Shown here in pieces: positions 25,969 through 34,499 of a stretch of 64,000 nucleotides of DNA. The position numbers and the translations under genes are program-made. Below the pieces are notes generated by a model that searched no databases, had not been told where the DNA came from, and worked only from the letters and a program-made list of their open reading frames with translations. Source of the DNA: Parahoeflea halophila (GTDB lineage Bacteria > Pseudomonadota > Alphaproteobacteria > Rhizobiales > Rhizobiaceae); NCBI RefSeq assembly GCF_900220985.1, contig NZ_OCPC01000003.1, positions 372,001 to 436,000 on the forward strand, written 5' to 3'. Each line of letters opens with the position of its first letter. Within the stretch, counting starts at the first letter, position 1.

Positions 25969-28155
25969 TCAGCCCTCGCCACGGGCCTTGATCAGTTCTG
26001 CGGCAGCGGCGGTCAGCGCGACTTCTTCCATAGGGGCCGTGAGTTGCCATTGAACACCTTCCGGCGCGTAATCCAGTTCCACCGCACCACCGACGGAAAG
26101 TGCGGCCATGCGTTCGATCACTGTGCGCCCGAAGCCGCTGTGCTCAGGCGTGCTCACCGGCGGGCCGCCCGCCTCTTTCCAGCGGATGGTGAAGGACTTG
26201 CCATTCCCGGTGGTGGACCAGTCAATGAAGACGGTTCCGCCGGTTACCGAGAGCGAGCCGTATTTCATCGCGTTGGTCGACAACTCGTGCAAAGCCATGC
26301 CGATACCCTGTGCTGCCGTCGGGGTCAGGGTCACGTCGGGTCCATTGAGCCTGATGCCGTTGGCCTGCAGCCCCTCGCCCAGATGCCGAAGCTGGGACTT
26401 AACCAGATCCCTGACGCCGACACCGCCCCAGTTGCCCTGAACGATCAGATCCTGCGATCCCGACAGGGAATAGAGGCGCTTGGAAAACCGGTCGATGAAA
26501 TCCTCCGGCGGGCTTGACCGCGCTGTCTGTCGCGCCATGGACAGAACCACTGTGAGCAGGTTCTTGGAGCGGTGATTGACCTCGCGCATCAGGTAACGAA
26601 TATGCTCGTCATAGCGCTGCCGCTCGGACAGATCATAGAAGTTGCAGACAACGCCGTAACGCCCGTCGGGCATCGTTATGCGGTCGATTTTCCAATCGTA
26701 GGATTCGACTTCCTCCAAGTCATGGCGGCGTTCGATTGTGGAGGGCGAATGATAGGATTCTCCGGTCGCAAGGGTGTGTCTGAACAGGTCGACCACTTCA
26801 CGGGCAAAAGGCTCGGGCCAGATGATCCTCAACGCCTCGCCGAAATCGCGTCCAATCAGGGGCCGGACATTTTCAAACACCTTCTGAGCCCCGCTGGAGA
26901 CATGGGCGAGGCGGAAATCCGCATCCACCGTGTAGATACCGAAGGGTGACCCCGCGACAAGGTTCTTGAAAGTATCGTGAGACGTTTCCAGAGCCGCGAT
27001 CATGGCCTTGCGGTCAGAAATATCGATGCCTGAGGGGATCAGGTTGATGACTTCACCATCTGAATCGAACAGCGGTGCGAGCTGAAAATCGATCCACAGC
27101 AACTGTCCGCCGGCTACCTGGACCTGGATATCGTAGCGCAGAACCTCGCCGGCCCGGGCACGCGCGCAGGATTGGCGCAAGCGGTTCTGGGTTTCCGGCG
27201 CGTAGTTCCACCAATAGCAATCCCAGAATTTTTTGCCCAAAACGTCATTGGCCTCGATGCCGGCAGCTTCCAGCGGCGCACGGTTGGCTTCCACCAGCGT
27301 GCCGTCGGGCTCGAGCACACCAACGAACGAGAAGAGGTTGTCGAGAACGCTGCGCAGCCTCTGTTCCGCCAGGCGCTCTTCGGTCACGTCGCGATGCACC
27401 GTGGACACGCCGATCACGTCGCCGGTGGCTGACAGGATCGGCGCTGCGGTGACCGCTATGGTGCGCAGCTCGCCGGATCGTGTCTGACGGACCACGTCAA
27501 AATGGGAGATCTCGCTCTTGACGATCTCGGCGATGTAATCGCTTGCAGCCTGGGGCCAGTCGGAAGGATAGAGCATCTCGATGGACTGGCCGAGCATGCC
27601 GCCGCGCTGATAGCCGTAGAGCTTTTCGGCAGCGGCATTCCAGCTGGTGATCCGTCCCTGAAGGTCAAAGGCGATCACTGCATCGGGCATGGTGGCGACG
27701 ATGGCCGAGAGGTTCCGGGTGTTCTGCTCGGCATCGTTGAGGTCTAGCCTGGCGCGCTCCAGCGTGGTCACATTGCGATGGGTGATGAGGATGTAGCGTT
27801 CGCGCTCCAGCACCAGCGGCGTCGTCACCAGTTCGAACCAGCGCTGCTGGGTGTCGGAATGGCAGGGATACTGGATCCGGAAGTCTGCGCCACTGGCCAG
27901 CGTCTCGGTAATACCGGCCTCGACCTGCCCGGCCAGGCGGTCGCCCTGCTCCGCGCTTTTGCGGCAGATTCCGAGATAGTTGGTGCCGACATAATGGCGC
28001 TCCGGATCGCCGCCATTCTCGATCGCGAATTGCCGCCAGGTGGTGTTGACACAAATGATGGTCCCGTCCTGCGACAAGACAGCTATGCCGTCGCGCATGG
28101 CATCGATCAGTGGCTGCAACGCGGGTGCATCAGACAGCATAACCCGCTCGCTCAT
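25969..28155 (-). CDS. HWE-family sensor histidine kinase with several PAS domains
   Basis: The product is about 728 residues. Roughly four PAS/PAC domains fill residues 1-515, seen from repeats such as DGIAVLSQDGTIICVN, VIAFDLQGRITSWNAAAEKLYGY, FSFVGVLEPDGTLVEAN and PFGIYTVDADFRLAHVSSG. The kinase core is of the HWE type: phosphoacceptor histidine in MREVNHRSKNLL, the N-box histidine in HELSTNAMKYG and the W-x-E in RWKEAGGPP. No membrane helix is visible, so it is probably cytoplasmic, and no response regulator is adjacent. The start at 28155 lies behind GGGGTG; an ATG at 28194 is also in frame. HWE kinases often sense light, redox or stress; the signal here is unknown. Confidence 0.9.
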   Translation of the reverse strand: MSERVMLSDAPALQPLIDAMRDGIAVLSQDGTIICVNTTWRQFAIENGGDPERHYVGTNYLGICRKSAEQGDRLAGQVEAGITETLASGADFRIQYPCHSDTQQRWFELVTTPLVLERERYILITHRNVTTLERARLDLNDAEQNTRNLSAIVATMPDAVIAFDLQGRITSWNAAAEKLYGYQRGGMLGQSIEMLYPSDWPQAASDYIAEIVKSEISHFDVVRQTRSGELRTIAVTAAPILSATGDVIGVSTVHRDVTEERLAEQRLRSVLDNLFSFVGVLEPDGTLVEANRAPLEAAGIEANDVLGKKFWDCYWWNYAPETQNRLRQSCARARAGEVLRYDIQVQVAGGQLLWIDFQLAPLFDSDGEVINLIPSGIDISDRKAMIAALETSHDTFKNLVAGSPFGIYTVDADFRLAHVSSGAQKVFENVRPLIGRDFGEALRIIWPEPFAREVVDLFRHTLATGESYHSPSTIERRHDLEEVESYDWKIDRITMPDGRYGVVCNFYDLSERQRYDEHIRYLMREVNHRSKNLLTVVLSMARQTARSSPPEDFIDRFSKRLYSLSGSQDLIVQGNWGGVGVRDLVKSQLRHLGEGLQANGIRLNGPDVTLTPTAAQGIGMALHELSTNAMKYGSLSVTGGTVFIDWSTTGNGKSFTIRWKEAGGPPVSTPEHSGFGRTVIERMAALSVGGAVELDYAPEGVQWQLTAPMEEVALTAAAAELIKARGEG

Positions 28156-28403
28156 TCTGTAATCACCCCGGAAACCCTTCTCAACTCGAGCCATGCGACG
28201 AAAGTTATAGGATCATGGTCGTCTTGACCACCGGTCGGAGAGGCCGAACGCACCGATTGGGTGGAGCAAACGAGGGATGCTCGAGTGTCGGTTTCCTGTG
28301 CGGCCCCGAATTTTCTGCCGCAGCGCAGCAAGGTTTCATTAGACAGTTCGTGCTCAAACTAATCAAAGCTCTCGTCAACTCCGGATCCGGACGCCTCTTT
28401 CCC

Positions 28404-29798
28404 ATGGAACACTACAACTTCATCGTTATCGGCAGCGGTCCGGCCGGCCGGCGCGCGGCGATCCAGGCCGCCAAACTCGGCAAGAAGGTTCTGGTGGTGG
28501 AGCGCGGCTGCCGGGTTGGCGGCGTCTCTGTTCACACCGGCACCATTCCGTCCAAGACCCTGCGCGAGACGGCGCTGAACCTTTCGGGCTGGCGCGAACG
28601 CGGATTTTACGGCCGCTCCTACCGGGTCAAGCAGGATCTGACCGCGCAAGACCTGCGTGCGCGGCTCGACATGACGCTGAACCACGAGATCGAGGTGCTG
28701 GAGCACCAGTTCGCCCGCAACCAGGTCACCACGCTGAGGGGAGATGCACGGTTCAAGGACAGGAACACCATCGAGGTCGAGGGCGAACAGGGCGAGAGCT
28801 TCGAATTCTCCGCGGATTCCATTCTGCTGGCCGTCGGCACCGTTCCCTTCCGCCCCGACTATGTGCCGTTCGACGACAAACAGATTTTCGACAGTGACGG
28901 GATCCTGACGCTCGACCACCTGCCGCGCTCGCTCACGGTCATCGGCGCCGGGGTGATCGGCATCGAATACGCCACGATCTTCAGCTCGCTCGACGTCCAT
29001 GTAACGCTGATCGAGCCGCGCGAGACGATGCTCGACTTCATTGATCAGGAGCTGATCGGCGACTTCACGCACCAGCTCAAGGACCGCGGCATGGTGCTGC
29101 GTTTCGGCAAGAAGGCCGAGAAAATCAGCAAGCTGGACAACGGCATGTGCGAGATCCAGATGGAGGGCGGCAGGCACATCCGCTCGGAAATGGTGCTGTT
29201 TGCCGCCGGACGAATGGGCGCCACATCGAGTCTGAACCTGGAGGCTTGCGGTCTTGAAAGCGATGCCCGCGGCCGAATCCGGGTCGATCCGACCACCTTT
29301 GCCACCGACGTGCCGGGCATCTATGCTGCCGGTGACGTCATCGGGTTTCCGAGCCTGGCCTCGACCTCGATGGAACAGGGCCGGATTGCCGCCTGCCATG
29401 CACTCGGCATGCGGGCGCATGAACCGCCGAAATTCTTCCCCTACGGCATCTATTCGGTACCGGAAATATCGACCGTCGGCATGACCGAGGAAGAAGTCAT
29501 GGAACGCGGCATTGCCTATGAATGCGGCGTCGCCCGGTTCCGGGAAACCTCGCGTGGCCACATCATGGGCCTGAACACCGGGATGCTGAAGATGATCTTC
29601 TCGCTCAAGACGCGACGGCTGCTGGGGTGCCACATCGTCGGCGAAGGCGCGACCGAGCTGATCCATATCGGCCAGGCGGTGCTCAACCTCAAAGGCACGC
29701 TCGAATATTTCGTCGAGAACACCTTCAACTATCCCACGCTTGCGGAAGCCTACAAGATTGCCGCACTGGACGCCTGGAACCGGATGCCGGTGGAATAA
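28404..29798 (+). CDS. sthA: Soluble pyridine nucleotide transhydrogenase
   Basis: The enzyme exchanges reducing equivalents between NADPH and NADH in the cytoplasm. The product is 464 residues, a flavoprotein disulfide-reductase fold with FAD motif GSGPAGRRAA at 9-18 and GAGVIGIEYA for the nucleotide. The usual redox CxxxxC is missing: the site reads VGGVSVHTGTIPSKTLRE, as in SthA rather than lipoamide or glutathione reductase. The ATG at 28404 is chosen over the upstream frame because the FAD motif follows at once. It is divergent from the PAS kinase, 248 bases apart. Confidence 0.93.
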   Translation: MEHYNFIVIGSGPAGRRAAIQAAKLGKKVLVVERGCRVGGVSVHTGTIPSKTLRETALNLSGWRERGFYGRSYRVKQDLTAQDLRARLDMTLNHEIEVLEHQFARNQVTTLRGDARFKDRNTIEVEGEQGESFEFSADSILLAVGTVPFRPDYVPFDDKQIFDSDGILTLDHLPRSLTVIGAGVIGIEYATIFSSLDVHVTLIEPRETMLDFIDQELIGDFTHQLKDRGMVLRFGKKAEKISKLDNGMCEIQMEGGRHIRSEMVLFAAGRMGATSSLNLEACGLESDARGRIRVDPTTFATDVPGIYAAGDVIGFPSLASTSMEQGRIAACHALGMRAHEPPKFFPYGIYSVPEISTVGMTEEEVMERGIAYECGVARFRETSRGHIMGLNTGMLKMIFSLKTRRLLGCHIVGEGATELIHIGQAVLNLKGTLEYFVENTFNYPTLAEAYKIAALDAWNRMPVE

Positions 29799-29814
29799 AG
29801 GTCCGCTGCTCCAC

Positions 29815-29834
29815 CATCGCTGGCATCAGCGATG
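29815..29834. terminator. Short stem-loop between convergent sthA and zur
   Basis: CATCGCTG and CAGCGATG form a perfect 8-base stem with a GCAT loop, 16 bases after the sthA stop and 31 bases beyond the zur stop. No T run follows on either strand, so it is a possible terminator only. Confidence 0.4.
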
Positions 29835-29865
29835 TGCCAATGGGGGAGCGTGCGCGTAAACAGGT

Positions 29866-30294
29866 TTACGCCTGGCTGCAGGCCGCACAGAGGCCGCGCA
29901 GTTCCACCACCGCGCGCTTGACGCTGAAGCCGTCCTTGCCGGCCAGTTCGCGTATGCGCTCTTCCAAGGGCTCGTCCGAGATCTCGGCAACCTTGCCGCA
30001 GGTCTCGCAGATGGCGAAGGCGATGGTCTCGTGGCTGTCGCAGCCCGGATGCGAACAGGCGACAAATGCGTTGAGGCTTTCAAGCCGGTGCACCATGCCG
30101 GTCTCGACCAGCTTGTCGAGCGCGCGGTAGACCTGCAGCGGCGCGCGAAAACCGTCATCGCGCAGCTGGTCCAGGATGGTGTAGGCCGAAAGCGGCCCCT
30201 CGGCGCGGGAGAGCGCGCCAAACACCAGCGACTGGTTCTTGGTCAGTCCGGCCGGGGCGCGCCCGTGATCATGGCTGTGAGTTTCCCGTGTCAT
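29866..30294 (-). CDS. zur: Zinc uptake regulator Zur (Fur family)
   Basis: This zinc-dependent repressor of the znu genes has 142 residues. The N-terminus is HDHGRAPAGLTKNQSLVFGA and the winged-helix DNA reader is seen as YTILDQLRDDGFRAPLQVYRALDKL. The Cys-x-x-Cys pairs of the structural zinc site are in ICETCGKV and LCAACSQA, with CSHPGCDSHET as an additional metal-binding segment. The start at 30294 overlaps the end of znuB by four bases. It is the last gene of znuC-znuB-zur, so autoregulation with the transporter is likely. Confidence 0.95.
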   Translation of the reverse strand: MTRETHSHDHGRAPAGLTKNQSLVFGALSRAEGPLSAYTILDQLRDDGFRAPLQVYRALDKLVETGMVHRLESLNAFVACSHPGCDSHETIAFAICETCGKVAEISDEPLEERIRELAGKDGFSVKRAVVELRGLCAACSQA

Positions 30295-31136
30295 GAGGAG
30301 CTCCTTTCCGTACTGGATAGCTGTTTGCGGCCACGCGCCAGGCGCCCGATCCATCCCCCCACAGGTGACATGGCAAGCAGAAACAGCACAAGGGCTGCCA
30401 CCACAATACTCGGACCAGACGGCGTGTCCCATCTGAGCGAACTCTCAAGCCCGAGCACGATTGACGCCATTCCGGCAAGTGCGGCAAAGACTGCCATCTG
30501 TTCCGGGCCTGAGGCGAAACGCCGGGCGGTGGCAGCCGGGATGATCAGCATGGCGGTGATCAGAAGCACACCGACGATCTTGATCGACATGGCGATGACG
30601 GTGGCCATCAGGATCATGAACACGAGATTGGCGCGGTCGGGATGCATGTCTTCTGCTTCCGCCAGTTCGGCGCTGACGGTGGCGGCAAACAGTGGTCGCC
30701 AGATCAGCGCCAGCACGGCGAGTACGGCGATGCCGCCGGCCCAGATAATGGCGATATCGGCCTTGGAAACAGCCAGAATGTCGCCGAACAACAGCCCCAT
30801 CAGATCCATGCGGACCCAAGTCATGAACGCAAGCGCGACAAGTCCCAGAGCCAGCGCCGAGTGCGACAGCAGACCGAGCAGTGCGTCGGAGGAGAGCGTG
30901 GCGCGTTTCTGCAGCAACAGCAGCGCCAGCGCGATCATCACGGAAACGGCGAAAACGGCAAGCGTGATGTTGACCTCGAACAGAAAGGCCAGGGCCACGC
31001 CGAGCAGGGCGGCGTGGGACAGTGTGTCGCCGAAATAGGCGAGCCTGCGCCAGACGATGAAACAGCCGAGCGGCCCGGCAACGAGCGCAACACCGAGGCC
31101 CGCAACAATGGCACGCGTGAAGAAATCATCGAGCAT
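30291..31136 (-). CDS. znuB: Zinc ABC transporter permease ZnuB
   Basis: This inner-membrane permease of the high-affinity zinc importer has 281 residues and about eight hydrophobic segments. It shows the ABC-3 family blocks VWRRLAYFGDTLSHAALLG, ALLGLLSHSALALGLV and VGVLLITAMLIIPAATAR. The start at 31136 is just inside znuC, a coding overlap of 11 bases. Its stop overlaps the zur start. A longer in-frame start at 31181 adds 15 charged residues and is less likely. Confidence 0.95.
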   Translation of the reverse strand: MLDDFFTRAIVAGLGVALVAGPLGCFIVWRRLAYFGDTLSHAALLGVALAFLFEVNITLAVFAVSVMIALALLLLQKRATLSSDALLGLLSHSALALGLVALAFMTWVRMDLMGLLFGDILAVSKADIAIIWAGGIAVLAVLALIWRPLFAATVSAELAEAEDMHPDRANLVFMILMATVIAMSIKIVGVLLITAMLIIPAATARRFASGPEQMAVFAALAGMASIVLGLESSLRWDTPSGPSIVVAALVLFLLAMSPVGGWIGRLARGRKQLSSTERSSS

Positions 31137-32019
31137 TGTGGGCGCCCTCCCCCGGATTCGCAGAGTCCCCTGCATCAGCACCGCTCAGCGGCGCCGGATG
31201 GTGGTTACCGTGGTGGTGATCACCGTGATGATGCCCGTCATCGGGATGGCAGCTGTCGGTGATCGAGCCATCGGCATGGCGCACGGTTCCATCAGGCAGA
31301 TGGGTGTGATCATGGACGTGCTCATAGACTGCCAATGCCGGATCGACCCTGTCGCCGAACATCCGGCGGTACTCCTCGCTCGAAGCGACCGCAACCGGCG
31401 TGCCTTGGCAGCAGACATGGCCATTGAGGCAGATCACACGGTCAGTCGCAGCCATCACCACATGCAGATCATGTGAAATCAGCAGCACGCCGCAACCGAT
31501 ATCGTCACGAATCTGCTTGATGAGATTGTAGAGCGCGATCTCGCCCGAGTAATCGACCCCTTGCACTGGCTCATCGAGCACCAGCAGATCCGGTTTGCGG
31601 GCTATGGCGCGGGCCAGCATGGCGCGCTGGAATTCGCCGCCAGAGAGATTGCGCACTTCGGAGGCCAGCAGGTGGGAGATGCCGGTGGCTTTAAGAGCCT
31701 GGTCGGCTGCTTCCTGCGATACGCCGCCGGTGAGACGCATGAAGCGCGCCACGGTCAGCGGCAAGGTCCAGTCGACCGAAAGCTTCTGCGGTACGTAGCC
31801 GACGCGCAGGCCTGCCTTGCGGTGCGCGGAACCCTCGTCCGGTTTGATGATGCCAAGCGCGATTTTGGCGGTGGTAGACTTGCCTGAGCCATTGGGTCCG
31901 ATCAAGGTCACGATTTCGCCCTTGTGCATGGTCAGGTCGACCCCACGCACCAGCCAGCGCCCGCCGCGTATAGCACCGGCGCGCTCCAGCGAAATAAGAG
32001 GCGGTTCTGGTTGCAGCAT
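31126..32019 (-). CDS. znuC: Zinc ABC transporter ATPase ZnuC, with histidine-rich tail
   Basis: This ATPase energises zinc import. The product is 297 residues. Walker A is GPNGSGKSTT at 41-50, the signature is VRNLSGGEFQRAMLARAI, Walker B is LLVLDEPVQGVD and the H-loop is ISHDLH. After the normal end of the ATPase there is a tail rich in His and Asp (HVHDHTHLPDGT, then HPDDGHHHGDHHHGNHH). Such tails occur in some alphaproteobacterial ZnuC proteins and may bind zinc. The start follows AAGGA eight bases upstream. It is first in znuC-znuB-zur, divergent from znuA. Confidence 0.95.
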   Translation of the reverse strand: MLQPEPPLISLERAGAIRGGRWLVRGVDLTMHKGEIVTLIGPNGSGKSTTAKIALGIIKPDEGSAHRKAGLRVGYVPQKLSVDWTLPLTVARFMRLTGGVSQEAADQALKATGISHLLASEVRNLSGGEFQRAMLARAIARKPDLLVLDEPVQGVDYSGEIALYNLIKQIRDDIGCGVLLISHDLHVVMAATDRVICLNGHVCCQGTPVAVASSEEYRRMFGDRVDPALAVYEHVHDHTHLPDGTVRHADGSITDSCHPDDGHHHGDHHHGNHHPAPLSGADAGDSANPGEGAHNAR

Positions 32020-32080
32020 TTCAATTCCTTGTAAAAAATCGGCTGTCCGATCTTGTCCGACGGTATGCCACACGTTATAC

Positions 32081-32100
32081 AGTTACACAACATTGTAACT
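32081..32100. promoter_or_regulatory. Probable Zur operator between znuC and znuA
   Basis: AGTTACACAACATTGTAACT is an inverted repeat with 7-base arms and a 6-base spacer in the 103-base gap between the divergent znuC and znuA starts. The flanks (GTTATAC, ATATTAC) are AT-rich as in Zur/Fur-type sites. Zur is encoded in the same locus, so shared control of both promoters is likely; the assignment is inference from symmetry and position. Confidence 0.65.
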
Positions 32101-32122
32101 ATATTACATTTTGGAGATCTCA

Positions 32123-33283
32123 ATGGCTTCGCGTCGTTTTCTTACGGTCAGCACCACGCTTTCGCTGGCGCTTCTGCCACTCCTCTCCGCCCAGGCGGCG
32201 GCTGAGCCGAAGGTGGTCGCCTCGATCAAGCCGGTTCATGCGCTGGTAGCATCGGTGATGGAAGGCGTGGGCACGCCGGATCTTATCGTCGGCGGTGCCG
32301 CCTCGCCGCACGCCTATGCGCTCAAGCCAAGCCAGGCGCGGGCGCTGGAGAATGCCGACCTGATTTTCTGGATCGGGCACGAACTCGAGAGCTTTCTGGT
32401 AAAACCGGTTGAAACCATCGGATCCAAGGCCCGCGCGGTGGAACTGATCGACAGCGACGGTGTAATTCAGCTGCCCTTCCGCGAAGGCGGGTCGTTTGAT
32501 GAACATGCCCATGAAGAGCATGCCGATGGCCACGATGATCATGGGGACGAAAAGCATCAAGAGCACGCCCATGACCATGAAGATCACGAAGGCCAAGTGC
32601 ATGATGAGCATGCTGAGGGTCAAGGAGATCATGACGGCGAAAAACACGAAGGTCACGCTCACGGCCATGATGACCATGAAGGCGAGAAGCATGAAGAGCA
32701 TGCAGACGGCCATGGCAAACACGAGGGCGAGAAGCACGAAGGTCACGCTCACGACCATGCGGGTGGCTTTGATGCCCACCTCTGGCTTGATCCACTCAAC
32801 GCCAAGATATTCGTCAAAACCATCGGCGAAGCCCTGTCGGACACGGATCCCGAAAATGCATCAACCTATGCGGCCAATGTCGCCAAGACAAACCAGAAGC
32901 TCGACGCGTTGATCGAGGAGGTCAACACCAACCTCGCCCCGGTTCGCGGCAAGCAATTCATCGTCTTTCATGATGCCTACCAGTATTTCGAAAAGCGCTT
33001 CGACATGGTGGCGGCGGGCTCGATCACGGTCAATCCGGAGGTGCGCCCGAGCGCCGAACGGGTTGCCGCGATCCGCGACAAGGTCCAGAAACTCAACGCC
33101 GCCTGCGCGTTTTCAGAGCCGCAATTCGACGGCCAGTTGATCGATGTCGCGATTGAGGGTTCCGAGGCACGCACCGCCGTTCTTGATCCGCTTGGCGCAA
33201 CGCTGGATGACGGGCCGGAGCTCTACTTCGACCTGATCCGCAACCTGGCCACCTCCATGCGCGACTGCCTGGCTGCCGGCTGA
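32123..33283 (+). CDS. znuA: Zinc-binding periplasmic protein ZnuA with long His-rich repeat loop
   Basis: This periplasmic receptor delivers zinc to ZnuBC. The product is 386 residues, longer than typical because of its loop. A signal peptide (residues 1-27, ending SAQAAA) is followed by the first lobe with SIKPVHALVASVMEGV and GGAASPHAYALKPSQA. Residues 128-215 are a metal-binding loop made of six copies of a 15-residue unit rich in His, Asp and Glu. The second lobe has FDAHLWLDPLNAKIF and FIVFHDAYQYFEKRF, with the histidines of the zinc site, and a C-terminal disulfide cysteine pair (ACAF and RDCLA). The start follows TTGGAG eight bases upstream. Confidence 0.96.
   Translation: MASRRFLTVSTTLSLALLPLLSAQAAAEPKVVASIKPVHALVASVMEGVGTPDLIVGGAASPHAYALKPSQARALENADLIFWIGHELESFLVKPVETIGSKARAVELIDSDGVIQLPFREGGSFDEHAHEEHADGHDDHGDEKHQEHAHDHEDHEGQVHDEHAEGQGDHDGEKHEGHAHGHDDHEGEKHEEHADGHGKHEGEKHEGHAHDHAGGFDAHLWLDPLNAKIFVKTIGEALSDTDPENASTYAANVAKTNQKLDALIEEVNTNLAPVRGKQFIVFHDAYQYFEKRFDMVAAGSITVNPEVRPSAERVAAIRDKVQKLNAACAFSEPQFDGQLIDVAIEGSEARTAVLDPLGATLDDGPELYFDLIRNLATSMRDCLAAG
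32504..32767 (+). repeat. 45-bp tandem repeat within znuA (about six units)
   Basis: Units start at 32504, 32549, 32594, 32639, 32684 and 32729, each encoding 15 residues such as EKHEGHAHGHDDHEG or EKHEEHADGHGKHEG; the last is 13 residues before the loop ends. Units 4 and 6 share nearly identical DNA at their start (GAAGGTCACGCTCAC), which points to recent duplication by slippage or unequal exchange. Copy number probably varies between strains. Confidence 0.85.
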
Positions 33284-33502
33284 GGCATTGTTGCCTAAGG
33301 TCGAGCCCAACGGCCAGCCGGCCTGACCTCCGCAGCCCGACTGCGATGGCAAACAGAGCTTGCGGAACCATTGTGGATTTCGCAAGTTTGCTTTCACAGG
33401 GAACCACCCGCGTTGCCCGGACGGCTGACATCGGTTAACCGGTTGCTATCGCAGCGACGACCAGAACGGCGTCTCGACAAGCATGGATAGGACACTGATA
33501 CC

Positions 33503-34441
33503 ATGAGCGGACTGCTTGCCCTTCTCGACGACGTCGCCGCACTGACCAAGCTCGCCGCAGCGCAGCTCGACGATGTCACAGCGCAAGCGGCCAAGGTTGG
33601 CGTCAAGACCGCAGGCATTCTGATCGACGACACGGCGGTGACGCCGAAATACGTCACCGGCCTTCCGGCAGCGCGCGAACTTCCCATCGTCTGGCAGATC
33701 GCACGCGGTTCGCTGTTCAACAAGCTGGTCATCCTGCTGCCGGTTGCGATGCTGCTCAATGTGTTCGCACCCTGGCTGCTGTCACCGCTGCTGATGATCG
33801 GTGGCGGGTACCTGTGTTTCGAGGGCGCGGAGAAGATATGGCACCTGTTCCATCCGCAACCGCTGCCACTCGATGACGACAACCCGATCGATCATGCACA
33901 TCTGGAAAAGAAGCGCGTCAGCGGTGCAATAAAAACCGACTTCATCCTCTCGGCCGAAATCATGACGATTGCGCTGTCCACGATCGAATCAAGCACCGTG
34001 TGGATGGAAGCCCTGGTGCTGGCGGTGGTGGCGGTGGGCATCACCGTGCTCGTCTATGGCAGCGTCGCGGTGCTGGTCAAAGCCGATGATGTCGGCCTGA
34101 AGATGGCGCAGGGCGCTTATTTCGAGGCCACCCGCAGCCTTGGCCGGGCGATCGTGCGCGGCATGCCGACCTTCATGGAAATCGTGGCCGGTATCGGTAC
34201 GATCGCCATGCTCTGGGTGGGCGGGTCGATCATCATTCATGGCCTGGAAGAGTTCGGCCTGACATTCCTGGGCCACCTGGTAGCGGACTCGTCGGCCGCC
34301 GTGCGCGAGGCGGTTGCCTTTGCCTCGGGCTTCCTCGGATGGGCCACGGAAGCCCTGATCAGCGGCCTGTTCGGCCTCGCCGTCGGCTTCGTCATCCTGG
34401 CTATCATCAGCCTGGGCAAGCGGCTGTTCAAGCGGGCCTGA
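33503..34441 (+). CDS. DUF808 family inner-membrane protein (YedI-like)
   Basis: The product is 312 residues. The N-terminal block SGLLALLDDVAALTKLAAAQ and DDTAVTPKYVTGL are the hallmark of DUF808, followed by several membrane helices (LLPVAMLLNVFAPWLLSPLL, a pair near 155-185 and two at the C-terminus). The family has no established biochemical role. It stands 219 bases after znuA on the same strand with no obvious terminator between, but there is no evidence for zinc control. Gene start ATG 33503 is preceded by a weak ribosome-binding site. Confidence 0.88.
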   Translation: MSGLLALLDDVAALTKLAAAQLDDVTAQAAKVGVKTAGILIDDTAVTPKYVTGLPAARELPIVWQIARGSLFNKLVILLPVAMLLNVFAPWLLSPLLMIGGGYLCFEGAEKIWHLFHPQPLPLDDDNPIDHAHLEKKRVSGAIKTDFILSAEIMTIALSTIESSTVWMEALVLAVVAVGITVLVYGSVAVLVKADDVGLKMAQGAYFEATRSLGRAIVRGMPTFMEIVAGIGTIAMLWVGGSIIIHGLEEFGLTFLGHLVADSSAAVREAVAFASGFLGWATEALISGLFGLAVGFVILAIISLGKRLFKRA

Positions 34442-34499
34442 CACGGCCTTTACCCGAGATCGCATGGCAGGCAAACGAGCTGCGTGCCCTTTCCGATGA

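Noticed and set aside
28359-29666. Long open frame opposite sthA
   Set aside because: It mirrors the well-supported transhydrogenase and has no recognised motif or ribosome-binding site.
32504-32767. CRISPR-like or minisatellite repeat
   Set aside because: The repeat lies entirely inside the znuA frame, units abut without spacers, and variation is at the protein level of a His-rich loop.
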